NCBI GenBank assembly: GCA_015903945.1
Contig: JABMDL010000015.1
Coordinates: 57,151-121,150, forward strand
Direction: 5' to 3'
DNA length: 64,000 bases
Source of the DNA: Nitrospira sp.
GTDB lineage: Bacteria > Nitrospirota > Nitrospiria > Nitrospirales > Nitrospiraceae
Positions 54,603 to 63,919 of this stretch are shown here, piece by piece; within the stretch, counting starts at the first letter, position 1; each line of letters begins with the position of its first letter. The notes under the pieces are model-generated. The model made no database searches. It was not told where the DNA came from and worked only from the letters and a program-made list of their open reading frames with translations. A program made the position numbers and the translations under genes.

Positions 54603-55757
54603 TTGGAGATCCGTGTCATGGCCCCCGAAACTCGCGGCATCCTTCCATTAGCCGACCTTCAGCGGTTACTCGATACGTTACATATCAGAGGGTATCGAAT
54701 TGCCGGCCCCACCGTGCGTGATGGGGCGGTGATGTGGGAGACGATCAGTCAGATATCGGACCTGCCGATCGGCTGGCGCGATCATCAAGAGCCGGGGCGG
54801 TATCGGCTGGAACAAACCGGCTCAGCGGAAATCTTCGGCGTCGTCCACGGACCGCAATCGCTCAAACCCTTTGCCTTTGCGCCGCGTGAGCCGCTGCTCC
54901 AGATCAAACGGGCGCAGGGCGGATTTTCCGCCCATCCGGAGCTCCCCGAACCGGAAAAGGTGGCGGTCATCGGAGCACGGGCCTGCGATCTCGCCGGGCT
55001 GGCCATCCAGGACCAGATTTTTCTAAACAGCTCATACCAAGATCCCTACTACGCGGTTCGTCGCGAAGAGCTTTTCGTCATCGCGGTGAATTGCACCAGG
55101 GCGCTGCCGACTTGCTTTTGTGCATCGATGGACACGGGCCCGCGCGCCAAGAACGGCTTCGATCTTGCGCTGACCGAGATCGACAACCAGCTAGTGCTCG
55201 AAGCGGGGAGCGAGGCCGGGTCCGATCTTCTTTCCGCGCTCTCTCTGCCTCTTGCTTCACACAACGTAATCGGTGAGGCCGCGGCGCGTGTGGAGGCTTG
55301 CGCACGGAGCCAAGTCCGCAGACTAGACCACACTCGCTTGCCGCAAGCCCTGTATGATGCCTATGAGCATCCACGCTGGGACGACGTGGCGGCCAGGTGC
55401 CTGGCCTGTGCGAATTGCACAATGGTCTGCCCGACATGCTTTTGCCACACGGTCGAGGAAACCCCTGATCTCACCGGGCAGCAAACCGAACATGCCAGAT
55501 TGTGGGATTCCTGTTTTACCCAGGAACACGGCTACATTCACGGCAAGAACGTCCGCCCCACCATCAAGGATCGGTATCGCATGTGGATCACGCACAAGCT
55601 CGCATCATGGATCGATCAATTCGGGACGTCCGGCTGCGTCGGCTGCGGCCGCTGCATTACCTGGTGTCCGGTCGGCATTGATCTCACCGAAGAGTTGCCC
55701 GCCTTGCTGGCATCGGACGGCCGGCAGTCGGCGAAGAGCACTTCCGGGAACACATGA
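54603..55757 (+). CDS. hydB: Group 3b hydrogenase (sulfhydrogenase-type) beta subunit, Fe-S
   Basis: A 384-aa iron-sulfur protein. The C-terminal third carries two 4Fe-4S motifs: CLACANCTMVCPTCF and CVGCGRCITWCP. The N-terminal part contains the conserved GARACDLAGLAIQDQIF. This is the electron-transfer beta subunit of NAD(P)-linked 3b hydrogenases and is first in the hydBGDA operon. ATG at 54618 is an alternative to the TTG used here. It overlaps hydG by four bases. Confidence 0.92.
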   Translation: MEIRVMAPETRGILPLADLQRLLDTLHIRGYRIAGPTVRDGAVMWETISQISDLPIGWRDHQEPGRYRLEQTGSAEIFGVVHGPQSLKPFAFAPREPLLQIKRAQGGFSAHPELPEPEKVAVIGARACDLAGLAIQDQIFLNSSYQDPYYAVRREELFVIAVNCTRALPTCFCASMDTGPRAKNGFDLALTEIDNQLVLEAGSEAGSDLLSALSLPLASHNVIGEAAARVEACARSQVRRLDHTRLPQALYDAYEHPRWDDVAARCLACANCTMVCPTCFCHTVEETPDLTGQQTEHARLWDSCFTQEHGYIHGKNVRPTIKDRYRMWITHKLASWIDQFGTSGCVGCGRCITWCPVGIDLTEELPALLASDGRQSAKSTSGNT

Positions 55758-56587
55758 TCAATCCCTATCTCATTCATCCAGCCACCATCGTGGAGAAGAT
55801 CCAGGAGGCCGAAGACATCCACACGTATCGGCTGCGGCTTAATGACGAAGACGCACGGCGCAATTTTCGCTTCACCGCCGGCCAGTTCAACATGGTCTAT
55901 CTGTTCGGCGTCGGCGAGGTGGCGATTTCGATTGTCTCAGATCCGGATGAACCGGAGAGGCTGGACCATACCATCAGAGCGGTGGGGCGAGTGACCTCCG
56001 CGATCGGGCAGCTGCGAGCCGGCGATACCGTGGGCATCCGCGGTCCGTTTGGCCAGGGGTGGCCGCTGGAGGACGCGCACGGGCACGACATCGTCATTGC
56101 CACCGGCGGCCTGGGTTGCGCCCCGGTCGTGGGGGCGATCGAATATATCTTCCGGCGACGCCGAGAGTATGGCTCCGTCAAGATCATCCACGGGGTCAAG
56201 ACGCCGCGAGATCTGCTCTACCATGAGCGGTTCGAGACCTGGAGAAGACAGCCCGACACGGAAGTTCTGCTGGCCAGCGATCGGCCGGACGAGACCTGGC
56301 GCTATCACGTCGGCGTGGTGACAGAACTGTTCGAGCGCGTGCCGATCAATGCGGCGAAGACCCTGGTCCTGATGTGCGGGCCTGAGATCATGATGCGCCT
56401 GGGTGTGCCCATTCTCATGGGCCGGGGCATTCCGGCGACCGCCGTGTATGTGTCGCTGGAGCGGCATATGGAATGCGGGATCGGCCTCTGCGGCCACTGC
56501 CAGATGGGGCCGTATTTTCTGTGCAAAGATGGACCGGTGATGCGTTACGACCGGGTCGAGCCATGGCTGGGACGAACGGGAGTATAA
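55754..56587 (+). CDS. hydG: Group 3b hydrogenase gamma subunit, FAD/NAD(P) binding
   Basis: A 277-aa flavoprotein of the ferredoxin-NADP reductase fold. FAD region is FTAGQFNMVYLFGVGEVAIS, the nucleotide region ATGGLGCAPVVGAIEYI, and the [2Fe-2S] motif CGIGLCGHCQMGPYFLCKDG lies near the C-terminus. It moves electrons between the Fe-S chain and NAD(P). The gap after it holds a dispersed palindromic repeat. Confidence 0.92.
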   Translation: MINPYLIHPATIVEKIQEAEDIHTYRLRLNDEDARRNFRFTAGQFNMVYLFGVGEVAISIVSDPDEPERLDHTIRAVGRVTSAIGQLRAGDTVGIRGPFGQGWPLEDAHGHDIVIATGGLGCAPVVGAIEYIFRRRREYGSVKIIHGVKTPRDLLYHERFETWRRQPDTEVLLASDRPDETWRYHVGVVTELFERVPINAAKTLVLMCGPEIMMRLGVPILMGRGIPATAVYVSLERHMECGIGLCGHCQMGPYFLCKDGPVMRYDRVEPWLGRTGV

Positions 56588-56607
56588 GCGTGAAGGGTCG
56601 TTCGTCG

Positions 56608-56676
56608 CTCGTATCTCGCAGCGGATCATAATCTTCGCTGAAAAATGAGCATGGACAATTTCTTCCGAGATACGAG
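56608..56676. repeat. Palindromic repeat between hydG and hydD
   Basis: CTCGTATCTCG at 56608-56618 is exactly complementary to CGAGATACGAG at 56666-56676; GATACGCTTCACGAG follows to 56690. Same family as the elements at 9.2 and 13.1 kb. It interrupts an otherwise tight operon. Confidence 0.65.
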
Positions 56677-56722
56677 ATACGCTTCACGAGAGACGCGACC
56701 GCAACGATTCTAAAGGGAGAGG

Positions 56723-57556
56723 ATGTTGGATCGATCGGAAGTGAACAAAGAGAGGCGGCGACCCAGGTTGGGCGTCTTCAAATTCGCCTCCTGCGACGGC
56801 TGCCAGCTCAGTATCTTGAATCTAGAGGACGACCTGCTCGCGTTGGGGCAGGCATTGGACATCGCCTACTTTCCTGAAGCGTCTAGCCGCATGGAGGCGG
56901 GACCGTACGACATCGCGTTGGTCGAGGGATCGATCACCACAGCGGAGGATGCGCATCGCATCCGGTCCGTGCGCGAGCAGGCCATAGTCTTGATGACCAT
57001 CGGTGCCTGCGCGACGGCTGGCGGAATTCAAGCCTTGCGCAACTGGGCCGATGTCGAATCATTCAAGCAGGTGGTCTATCCCAGCCCGCAGTATATCCAG
57101 AGCCTCAGCACGTCCACCCCGATTTCCGGACATGTCCGAGTGGACTTTGAACTATGGGGCTGCCCGATCGACAAGGGGCAATTGCTGCGGATTATCACCG
57201 ATCTATTGGCCGGGGTTCGGCCCCGACTTTCTGCAGACAGTGTCTGTATCGAGTGCAAGCGTCGCGGAAATGTTTGTGTGATGGTTGCCAAAGGCATTCC
57301 TTGTCTGGGACCAGTCACGAGAACCGGATGCGGCGCGATCTGTCCTTCTATGGGACGTGATTGCTACGGCTGCTTCGGGCCGACCGAGGGGGCGCGGACC
57401 GGGCCAGGCATGCCGCCTAATACGGCGTCGCTCGCACACCAGTTTCACCAGGGGCTCCAACTGATTCCGATCGAGGTGGTGCGGCGATTTCGCGGGATCA
57501 ACGGCGACACGGAGTCATTCAAGCGGGAAAGCGAGTCGTGGGAAAAGAAGATGTGA
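56723..57556 (+). CDS. hydD: NiFe hydrogenase small subunit, group 3b
   Basis: A 277-aa small subunit. The proximal cluster begins FASCDGCQLSILN (Cys 24 and 27), and further cysteines in IECKRRGNVCVMVAKGIPCLGPVTRTGCGAIC and RDCYGCFGPTEG bind the remaining clusters. No Tat signal, as expected for the cytoplasmic 3b type. AAAGGGAGAGG precedes the ATG. It pairs with the large subunit downstream. Confidence 0.93.
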   Translation: MLDRSEVNKERRRPRLGVFKFASCDGCQLSILNLEDDLLALGQALDIAYFPEASSRMEAGPYDIALVEGSITTAEDAHRIRSVREQAIVLMTIGACATAGGIQALRNWADVESFKQVVYPSPQYIQSLSTSTPISGHVRVDFELWGCPIDKGQLLRIITDLLAGVRPRLSADSVCIECKRRGNVCVMVAKGIPCLGPVTRTGCGAICPSMGRDCYGCFGPTEGARTGPGMPPNTASLAHQFHQGLQLIPIEVVRRFRGINGDTESFKRESESWEKKM

Positions 57557-57640
57557 AACGGAGGATGGCTGAGAGCTGACAGCTGATGGCCTGCTGCTGG
57601 ACCTTATCGGAATACAACCGGCGAGATCATCGAGTAGCCA

Positions 57641-58951
57641 ATGGGTGAAGAAACACCAAGAACAAGAACCATCGCCGTCGGCGCGATCGCGCGAGTCGAA
57701 GGTGAAGGTGCGCTCCGTGTCACGGTGAAAGATGGCGCTGTCCAGGACGTGGAGCTTCGGATCTTCGAGCCGCCCCGCTACTTCGAGGCGTTTCTGGTCG
57801 GCAGACATTACAGCGAAGTGCCGGATATCGTGGCGCGCATCTGCGGCATCTGCCCTGTCGCCTATCAGATGAGCGCCGTCCATGCGATCGAGCAGATTTT
57901 CGGCCTGCGCGTCGAGGGTGCGCTGCGGGATCTGAGGCGGCTGCTCTATTGCGGTGAGTGGATTGAGAGCCACGCGCTGCACGTCTATATGCTGCAGGCT
58001 CCGGACTTCCTCGGCTACGAGAGCGCCATCGCGATGGCGAAGGACCATCCCGCCCTGGTGACCCGTGGTTTGCGGATCAAGAAAGCCGGCAACGCGATCA
58101 TGACGTTGCTGGGGGGCCGCTCCGTCCATCCGGTGTCGGTCAAGGTCGGCGGATTCTCGCGGGTGCCCAGCCGCCGCGAGCTGGAAGGTCTGACAGCCGA
58201 ACTCTTATGGGCGCGCGATGCGGCGGCGGAGACTATCCGTTGGGCTGCCACGTTCGAGTATCCGGACTTCGCGCCTGACTACACCTACGTGGCATTGCAT
58301 CACCCCGACGAATATCCGTTCAATGAGGGGCGGCTGGAGACCAGCAACGGGCTGAGCATCTCCGTAGGAGAGTTCGAACAGCATTTCACTGAGCATCAGG
58401 TGGCCTATTCCAATGCCCTGCACTGCACGTTGCAGGGAGCGCCGTATTTGGTGGGGCCTCTGGCCCGTATCAACCTGAACCATGATCGTCTGCCTCCGTC
58501 CGTCAAGCAGGTGTTGGCCGGTACGGGCTTGTCGCTGCCGCTACGCAATCCGTTTCATGGGATTATTTCCCGCTCCATCGAGATGCTCTACGCACTGGAG
58601 GAATCGCTGCGGGTGATCGAACGGTACGAACCTCCGCCCGTGCCGGCGCTGGCGGTCACCGTCCGATCCGGCACAGGGACGGCCTGTACGGAAGCGCCGA
58701 GAGGGATTCTCTATCATCGATATCGAGTGGATGGGGATGGCGTGGTCCGCGAAGCCAAGATCGTGCCTCCGACCTCGCAGAACCAAGGCCGTATCGAACA
58801 GGACCTGCGCCAGTTTATGCCCCGTCTGTTGAATCTTTCCAATGACGATGCGGCGCTTGCCTGCGAGCGCGTCATCCGCTGCTACGATCCGTGCATTTCC
58901 TGCGCGACGCACTTCCTGAAGTTGGAGATCCAACGCGGAAGCGGTACGTGA
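57641..58951 (+). CDS. hydA: NiFe hydrogenase large subunit, group 3b
   Basis: A 436-aa catalytic subunit. The NiFe site ligands are in RICGIC near residue 66 and DPCISCATH at the C-terminus. The tail after that His (FLKLEIQRG...) is the segment removed by the maturation protease. Catalyses reversible H2 oxidation coupled to NAD(P); homologues can also reduce sulfur. Its stop overlaps the next ATG by one base. Confidence 0.94.
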   Translation: MGEETPRTRTIAVGAIARVEGEGALRVTVKDGAVQDVELRIFEPPRYFEAFLVGRHYSEVPDIVARICGICPVAYQMSAVHAIEQIFGLRVEGALRDLRRLLYCGEWIESHALHVYMLQAPDFLGYESAIAMAKDHPALVTRGLRIKKAGNAIMTLLGGRSVHPVSVKVGGFSRVPSRRELEGLTAELLWARDAAAETIRWAATFEYPDFAPDYTYVALHHPDEYPFNEGRLETSNGLSISVGEFEQHFTEHQVAYSNALHCTLQGAPYLVGPLARINLNHDRLPPSVKQVLAGTGLSLPLRNPFHGIISRSIEMLYALEESLRVIERYEPPPVPALAVTVRSGTGTACTEAPRGILYHRYRVDGDGVVREAKIVPPTSQNQGRIEQDLRQFMPRLLNLSNDDAALACERVIRCYDPCISCATHFLKLEIQRGSGT

Positions 58952-59445
58952 TGAATAGCGAGCGTGGCTCTTCTTCCATTCGAATCATCGGCCTCGGAAA
59001 TGAGTTCAGAGGCGACGACGCAATCGGCCTCTTAGCGGCCCGGCGGCTTATAGGGGTACTCGGCGACCGCGCCGAGGTGGTCGAGGCAGGCGTGGCTGGA
59101 GTGGAGTTGCTGGAGTTGATGAAAGGCGCGGGCACTGTCTTCCTCATCGATGCCGTTCGCAGCGGACAGGGTTTGGGCACAATCCACCGGTTCGATGTCT
59201 CGTCCGGTCCGATTGCGCCGGCACTGTTCCCGCGATCCACCCATGCCGTCGGGGTGGCTGAGGTGCTGGAATTGGCTCGCACGTTGGGTGTCCTTCCGAC
59301 CAAGGTGATCGCCTATGGGATCGAAGCAGGCGACACAGAAGTGGGGCATCCCCTGTCGCCCCAAGTCAGTCACGTGCTGAATGAAGTGGTCCAACTGATT
59401 CTGAAAGAGGTAGAGGCGTCGGCATGCACGAATTCCATCTCATGA
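58951..59445 (+). CDS. Hydrogenase maturation endopeptidase
   Basis: A 164-aa protease of the HycI/HyaD type that clips the hydA C-terminus after nickel insertion. IIGLGNEFRGDDAIG at the N-terminus has the Ni-binding Glu and Asp, and VVEAGVAGVELLELMKGA and STHAVGVAEVLELA are typical. The ATG at 58951 overlaps the hydA stop; the upstream start at 58891 lies inside hydA. Confidence 0.92.
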   Translation: MNSERGSSSIRIIGLGNEFRGDDAIGLLAARRLIGVLGDRAEVVEAGVAGVELLELMKGAGTVFLIDAVRSGQGLGTIHRFDVSSGPIAPALFPRSTHAVGVAEVLELARTLGVLPTKVIAYGIEAGDTEVGHPLSPQVSHVLNEVVQLILKEVEASACTNSIS

Positions 59446-59777
59446 CGCAGGTCGTGAAGGCCGTGGAAACCGGGTTGCAAGGAGTCGCCCAGGCCAAATC
59501 CATCGTGGTGCGGGTGAAGATCCGGGCGTCGTCGCATCTGCTGGTGCAGGATTCCTCTATGCTGCACACCGCCTTTGCTCTGGCAGCTCACGGCACGAAG
59601 GCTGACGGTGCGACGCTGGAGATCATTCCCCTGCCCGGCGACGCCTGGTGTCCGCGGTGCAAGATGGATCTTGCAGCGATAGGCGTAGATGGTGTCTGTC
59701 CAACGTGCGGAGGGGTGATTCTTTCGGGACCGGACGCCCCGGAAATGGTGGTGCACGAATTGGTGGTGGAGGAATGA
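59424..59777 (+). CDS. hypA: Nickel-insertion chaperone HypA
   Basis: A 117-aa zinc/nickel protein. It starts MHE, with His2 as the nickel ligand. The zinc site is CPRC...CPTC near residues 76-95. It overlaps the protease gene before it and hypF after it (ATGA). Its usual partner GTPase HypB is not in this window. Confidence 0.93.
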   Translation: MHEFHLMTQVVKAVETGLQGVAQAKSIVVRVKIRASSHLLVQDSSMLHTAFALAAHGTKADGATLEIIPLPGDAWCPRCKMDLAAIGVDGVCPTCGGVILSGPDAPEMVVHELVVEE

Positions 59778-62164
59778 CGCAGGCATCAGCCCAACGGGTC
59801 CAGATTGATATCGAGGGAACGGTGCAAGGTGTGGGGTTCCGCCCGTTCGTGTATCGGTTGGCGCGCGAATTGGAATTGTCCGGCTGGGTCCGCAATACGA
59901 TGGACGGCGTGCTGATCGAAGTGGAAGGGGCCGCCGAAACCGTCGACACGTTTCTCCAACGGCTGCGGGCCGACGCGCCGGCATCAGCCTGTGTCGAATC
60001 AATCCGACGGCATGTGGTCCCGGTACTGGATGACACAGGCTTTGCTATCCATCGAAGCACGGAGCCGGGCCGCTGCGCACTCGTGATCGCTCCCGATTTG
60101 GCCACCTGCGCCGATTGCCTGCGCGAACTCGCCGATCCATCCGATCGCCGGGTTCGCTATCCGTTTCTCACCTGCACCCAATGCGGCCCGCGTTTCAGTC
60201 TGCTCACCGAGATGCCCTACGAACGGTCCAATACGACCATGGGTGCATTCCCGCTCTGTCCCAATTGCGAGGCTGAGTATGAGACTGAAAGCGATCGCCG
60301 TTTTCACGCTGAACCGATTGCCTGCCCCGTCTGCGGACCGCACGTGCGATTATGGGATGAACAGGGTCGTGAAGAAGCAGATGGCGAAGAGGCCTTACAG
60401 CAAGCCGAGGAGTCGCTCCGGGCTGGTTCCATTGTCGCGGTCAAAGGGTTGGGTGGCTTTCAACTCTGGGTAGATGCCGGATCAGACGAAGCAGTCCGGC
60501 GACTTCGCACGAGGAAACAGAGGCCTGACAAACCCTTCGCCGTGCTGTTCTCGTCACTCGATGCGGTCCGAGTCCATTGTCTGCTGTCTTCGGACGAGGA
60601 GAGGATGCTGTGTTCTCCGCAAGCGCCGATCGTGCTGGCGCGTAAGCGACAAGTTCATCAGCTGGCTGAAGCCGTGGCGCCGGGCAATCCCTCTCTCGGT
60701 GTGATGTTGCCGGCGACGCCGCTGCAGCATCTTCTGATGCAGGATCTCCAACGGCCCATGGTGGCGACGAGCGGCAATCGGTCCGATGAGCCAATCGTGA
60801 CGGATGAACAGGAGGCCTTAGTTCGACTGAAGGGGATCGCCGACGCGTTCCTTGTGCATGACCGGCCAATTGCGAGACCAGTCGATGATTCGGTCGTGCG
60901 GGTGATGGGGAACGGATTCGATGCGAAGGGTTTCGAATCGGGAGACAGCCCGAAGGCGCGCGTGATGATTCTCAGACGCGCCCGAGGTTATGCGCCTCAG
61001 GCGATCCGTTTAAGGGACGGCCTCGCCCAGGGAGATGGGCAAGGTCCGGTGCTGGCCGTCGGGGGACATCTCAAAAACACGGTCGCATTGCTCCGAGAGG
61101 ATCGCGTCTGGCTCAGCCAGCACCTGGGCGAGCTGTCCACTCTGGAAGCGGACACGGCCTTCCGGCAGGCGGTCGGGGATCTGCAACGTTTGCTCCAGGC
61201 CGACCCGCGGCTCATTGCCTGTGATCTCCATCCCGATTACCGTTCGTCGGGCTTCGCGCGCGAATTGGCGTCGTCCCTGTCCGTACCGCTGGTTCCCGTG
61301 CAGCACCACCATGCGCATGTCGTGTCCTGCATGGCTGAGCATGGACTGGACGGCGAGGTGCTGGGGATCGCTTGGGACGGAGCCGGCTACGGAACGGATG
61401 GGCAAGTCTGGGGCGGGGAATTTCTGATTGCTGGAAATCGGCAATTCAGGCGGTTCGCACATCTCCGGCCTTTTCGATTGTTGGGTGGAGAAACGGCCAT
61501 GCGGGAACCGAGCAGGTCCGCCGCGGCCGTTCTGTGGGAGATGATGGGAGAACAGATGCCGGCGTATCGGCTGCCGTCCTGGGACGTGGCAGACGATCAG
61601 CGAGCGCGATTCGCCGCACTGCTCAGATCCGGCCTGGCCTCGCCCTGGACGACGAGCATGGGACGGCTCTTCGATGCCGTGGCGTCACTTACGGGCCTAT
61701 GTCGCCAGCCCTCCTTTGAAGGCCAAGCGGCGATGGCAGTCGAATTTGCCGCGGAGCGGGCGCAGGCGGATAGAAGGAGCTTCGCGTCGGGCTATTCCGT
61801 GGACGTGGCGGAACCAGATTCTTCTGGGGGAACGCGGGTCGTCGATTGGCGTCCGATGATGAGCGCCCTGCTGGATGATCTCCGCCGGGGTTGCAGCCCT
61901 GAGCAGATTGCGGCTCGGTTTCATGCGGGGCTGGCGGCCGGCATCGTGCGCGTGGCGCAAGCGGCCGGACTGCCTCGGGTGGTCTTGACCGGCGGCTGTT
62001 TTCAGAACGGGTTGCTGTTGTCACTGGCTCGGCGACGCTTGGAAGAGGACGGGTTCGCCGTCTATAGTCACAGCCTGGTTCCGCCTAACGATGGCGGGTT
62101 GTCGTTAGGCCAGGCGGTGGTCGCGGCGCACCACTATGCGTTAGTCAGGGAAGGGCGATCCTAG
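59774..62164 (+). CDS. hypF: Carbamoyltransferase HypF
   Basis: Makes the thiocarbamate precursor for the cyanide ligands of the NiFe site. It starts at the ATG overlapping hypA and is ~796 aa. Domain order: acylphosphatase (TVQGVGFRPFVYRLAREL), zinc fingers (CADCLRELADPSDRRV, TCTQCGPRF, CPNCEAEYE, CPVCGP), YrdC-like domain, then the Kae1-like domain with VQHHHAHVVSCMAEHG and GIAWDGAGYGTDG. The frame is intact. Confidence 0.95.
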   Translation: MTQASAQRVQIDIEGTVQGVGFRPFVYRLARELELSGWVRNTMDGVLIEVEGAAETVDTFLQRLRADAPASACVESIRRHVVPVLDDTGFAIHRSTEPGRCALVIAPDLATCADCLRELADPSDRRVRYPFLTCTQCGPRFSLLTEMPYERSNTTMGAFPLCPNCEAEYETESDRRFHAEPIACPVCGPHVRLWDEQGREEADGEEALQQAEESLRAGSIVAVKGLGGFQLWVDAGSDEAVRRLRTRKQRPDKPFAVLFSSLDAVRVHCLLSSDEERMLCSPQAPIVLARKRQVHQLAEAVAPGNPSLGVMLPATPLQHLLMQDLQRPMVATSGNRSDEPIVTDEQEALVRLKGIADAFLVHDRPIARPVDDSVVRVMGNGFDAKGFESGDSPKARVMILRRARGYAPQAIRLRDGLAQGDGQGPVLAVGGHLKNTVALLREDRVWLSQHLGELSTLEADTAFRQAVGDLQRLLQADPRLIACDLHPDYRSSGFARELASSLSVPLVPVQHHHAHVVSCMAEHGLDGEVLGIAWDGAGYGTDGQVWGGEFLIAGNRQFRRFAHLRPFRLLGGETAMREPSRSAAAVLWEMMGEQMPAYRLPSWDVADDQRARFAALLRSGLASPWTTSMGRLFDAVASLTGLCRQPSFEGQAAMAVEFAAERAQADRRSFASGYSVDVAEPDSSGGTRVVDWRPMMSALLDDLRRGCSPEQIAARFHAGLAAGIVRVAQAAGLPRVVLTGGCFQNGLLLSLARRRLEEDGFAVYSHSLVPPNDGGLSLGQAVVAAHHYALVREGRS

Positions 62165-62165
62165 G

Positions 62166-62414
62166 ATGTGTCTTGCGGTTCCCGGACAAGTTCTAAGCAT
62201 CGAAGATGATCCGCTCCGCACCGCGACGGTGTCGTTCGGCGGCGTGACGAAATCCGTGTCGTTGGCGCTCGTGCCGGAAGCGAGAGTCGGCGACTACGTC
62301 ATCGTTCATGTCGGCTTTGCCATCAGCAAACTGGATGAGGAAGCCGCGCGACGAACGTTGGAGACATACGCCGACATGGCGGCCTCGGGAAAGCCTGATG
62401 CGACCGAGGGGTGA
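62166..62414 (+). CDS. hypC: Hydrogenase assembly chaperone HypC
   Basis: An 82-aa chaperone. It starts MCLAVPGQVLSI with the essential Cys2 and has VGDYVIVHVGFAISKLDEEAA, typical of HypC/HupF. It begins two bases after the hypF stop. HypD and HypE, which usually follow, are absent; the next gene is a nitroreductase-like protein. Confidence 0.94.
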   Translation: MCLAVPGQVLSIEDDPLRTATVSFGGVTKSVSLALVPEARVGDYVIVHVGFAISKLDEEAARRTLETYADMAASGKPDATEG

Positions 62415-62519
62415 GTGCCGGGCAGGGCGTGTTATGCGGACAGAATCCCCAGGATTCAGCTCTTGTGCGGATCAGCCTAGACATTGTTGGACAGCCTACG
62501 CCCTCCCCAGGAGGTGACA

Positions 62520-63476
62520 GTGGGTGTGAATGACTGGAAAGAACAGGCGCGATCGATGATCGGCAGGGCTGTGCTCGCGCCATCGAGCCACAACACCCAG
62601 CCATGGTTCTTCCGATTGTCAGAGTCGGCCATAGATCTATGTGCTGACCGCACACGTGCGTTGCCAGTAAACGACCCTGAAGACCGAGAGCTTACCATTA
62701 GCTGCGGTTGCGCGCTTATGAACCTTCGTATCGCAGCCGCCAGCGCCGGCTTACATGTGCAGGTTCGGCTTCTTCCCAAGCCTGAAGAACTGGATCTTCT
62801 GGCCCGTGTCTCTCTCTCAAACCTGTCGGATGTGTCCGCTGAGGATGCTCAGCTTGCGGACTTCATCGAAACGCGCCGAACGTATCGGAAACGATTTGCG
62901 CCTCGTGAGGTGAGTGCGTCTGCCCTCGATCAGCTGAATGAGGCGACGAAACGAGAAGGCGCGCGCTTGGTACCGCTCTTGACCGAAGAAGTTAGGCAGA
63001 AGTTAGCTGCTCTCGTCGCCGAGGGCGATGCCGCGCAGTGGGGCAATCCAAGCTGGCGCCGGGAACTCGCCGCTTGGATGCATCCGCGACGCCGGGGTGA
63101 TGGATTGACAATGCCTGCCTTGGCAGTCCCGGTGGCCCAGCTTGTTGTTCGGACCTTCGATATGGGCGGAGGCGTCGGTGCGAAGGATCGTCAGCTCGCC
63201 GAGGCCTCACCGCTGATAGCGGTCCTGAGCACTGATAGCGACCATCCTCGTGACTGGTTGCTGGCTGGTCAGGCGCTTCAACGCACCCTGCTCATCGGCT
63301 GCAGGCACGGGCTGCAGGCCTCCTATCTCAATCAGCCGGTCCAGGTAGCGTCGTTACGGCCCAAGCTACAGAACTTGGTGAGTGCCGGCTTCCCACAGAT
63401 TCTTCTTCGCATTGGCTACCCTGTCGAAGAGATTCCGCCCGCACCAAGAAGAGCCCTGGATGATGTCATCGAGTAG
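62520..63476 (+). CDS. Nitroreductase/Acg-like protein
   Basis: A 318-aa FMN-type protein. The N-terminal APSSHNTQPWFFRLSESAIDL is typical of the Acg-like branch of the nitroreductase family, with a long C-terminal half (LLAGQALQRTLLIGCRHGLQASYLNQP). The GTG start at 62520 has AGGAGGT just upstream. It directly follows hypC but is not a known hydrogenase gene, and an attC-like site begins 14 bases after its stop, so it may be an integron-type cassette. Confidence 0.82.
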   Translation: MGVNDWKEQARSMIGRAVLAPSSHNTQPWFFRLSESAIDLCADRTRALPVNDPEDRELTISCGCALMNLRIAAASAGLHVQVRLLPKPEELDLLARVSLSNLSDVSAEDAQLADFIETRRTYRKRFAPREVSASALDQLNEATKREGARLVPLLTEEVRQKLAALVAEGDAAQWGNPSWRRELAAWMHPRRRGDGLTMPALAVPVAQLVVRTFDMGGGVGAKDRQLAEASPLIAVLSTDSDHPRDWLLAGQALQRTLLIGCRHGLQASYLNQPVQVASLRPKLQNLVSAGFPQILLRIGYPVEEIPPAPRRALDDVIE

Positions 63477-63490
63477 AGAAAGACCGAAGT

Positions 63491-63560
63491 GGCGGCTGTC
63501 TAACAATCGGTTGCAAAGGTGGCCCCTGCGCACCGCCGCTGAACCGGGGCGTTAGCCGCC
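63491..63560 (+). repeat. attC-like recombination site (integron cassette end)
   Basis: GGCGGCT opens and AGCCGCC closes the ~70-base element, which has GTCTAAC (fits RYYYAAC) at 63498-63504 and GTTAGCC at 63551-63557. Inside, CGGTT and AACCG pair, around an imperfect central hairpin (GGTGG.../...CACCGCC). The order R''-L''-hairpin-L'-R' matches integron attC sites, with one deviation from GTTRRRY in R'. It starts 14 bases after a gene stop, as attC sites do. No integrase is in the window. Confidence 0.65.
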
Positions 63561-63586
63561 ATACTTCACGTGATGCCGGGACTGGA

Positions 63587-63826
63587 ATGTCAAAATCGAC
63601 GACAACCTACTGGAACCCTTTAGCTCCCGACCAACGAACCAGCTGGACTCCCATCAAAGGTCTGGAGGGGATAGCCGAGGAGATCACCCTGAGTATCGAT
63701 CCGGATACGGGTGAATACACCAGGCTGACCCGCTTCCTGCCGGGCGCTGATACGTCGGCGTTCGGGGGAAAGACCTATGCATATCCCGAGGAGGTATTTA
63801 TGGTCGCGGGCGGAAAGAGCAGGTAG
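63587..63826 (+). CDS. Short cupin-like protein, probably C-terminally truncated
   Basis: A 79-aa protein. GIAEEITLSIDPDTGEYTRLTRFLPGADTSAF and YPEEVFMVAGG resemble ChrR-like cupins (the anti-sigma-type sensor fold). The second cupin motif (with PPGxxHGPF) is missing: two TAG stops follow residue 79. It could be a remnant. It begins 26 bases after the attC-like site. Confidence 0.6.
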   Translation: MSKSTTTYWNPLAPDQRTSWTPIKGLEGIAEEITLSIDPDTGEYTRLTRFLPGADTSAFGGKTYAYPEEVFMVAGGKSR

Positions 63827-63919
63827 TAGGAAGGGACGTGGGGGCGCGGCCCAAACGGGCTGATTGTCCCGCTGAAATTGTTCTCTGACCCCTATTGGGC
63901 TTAAACGAGGAGGAAAGTT

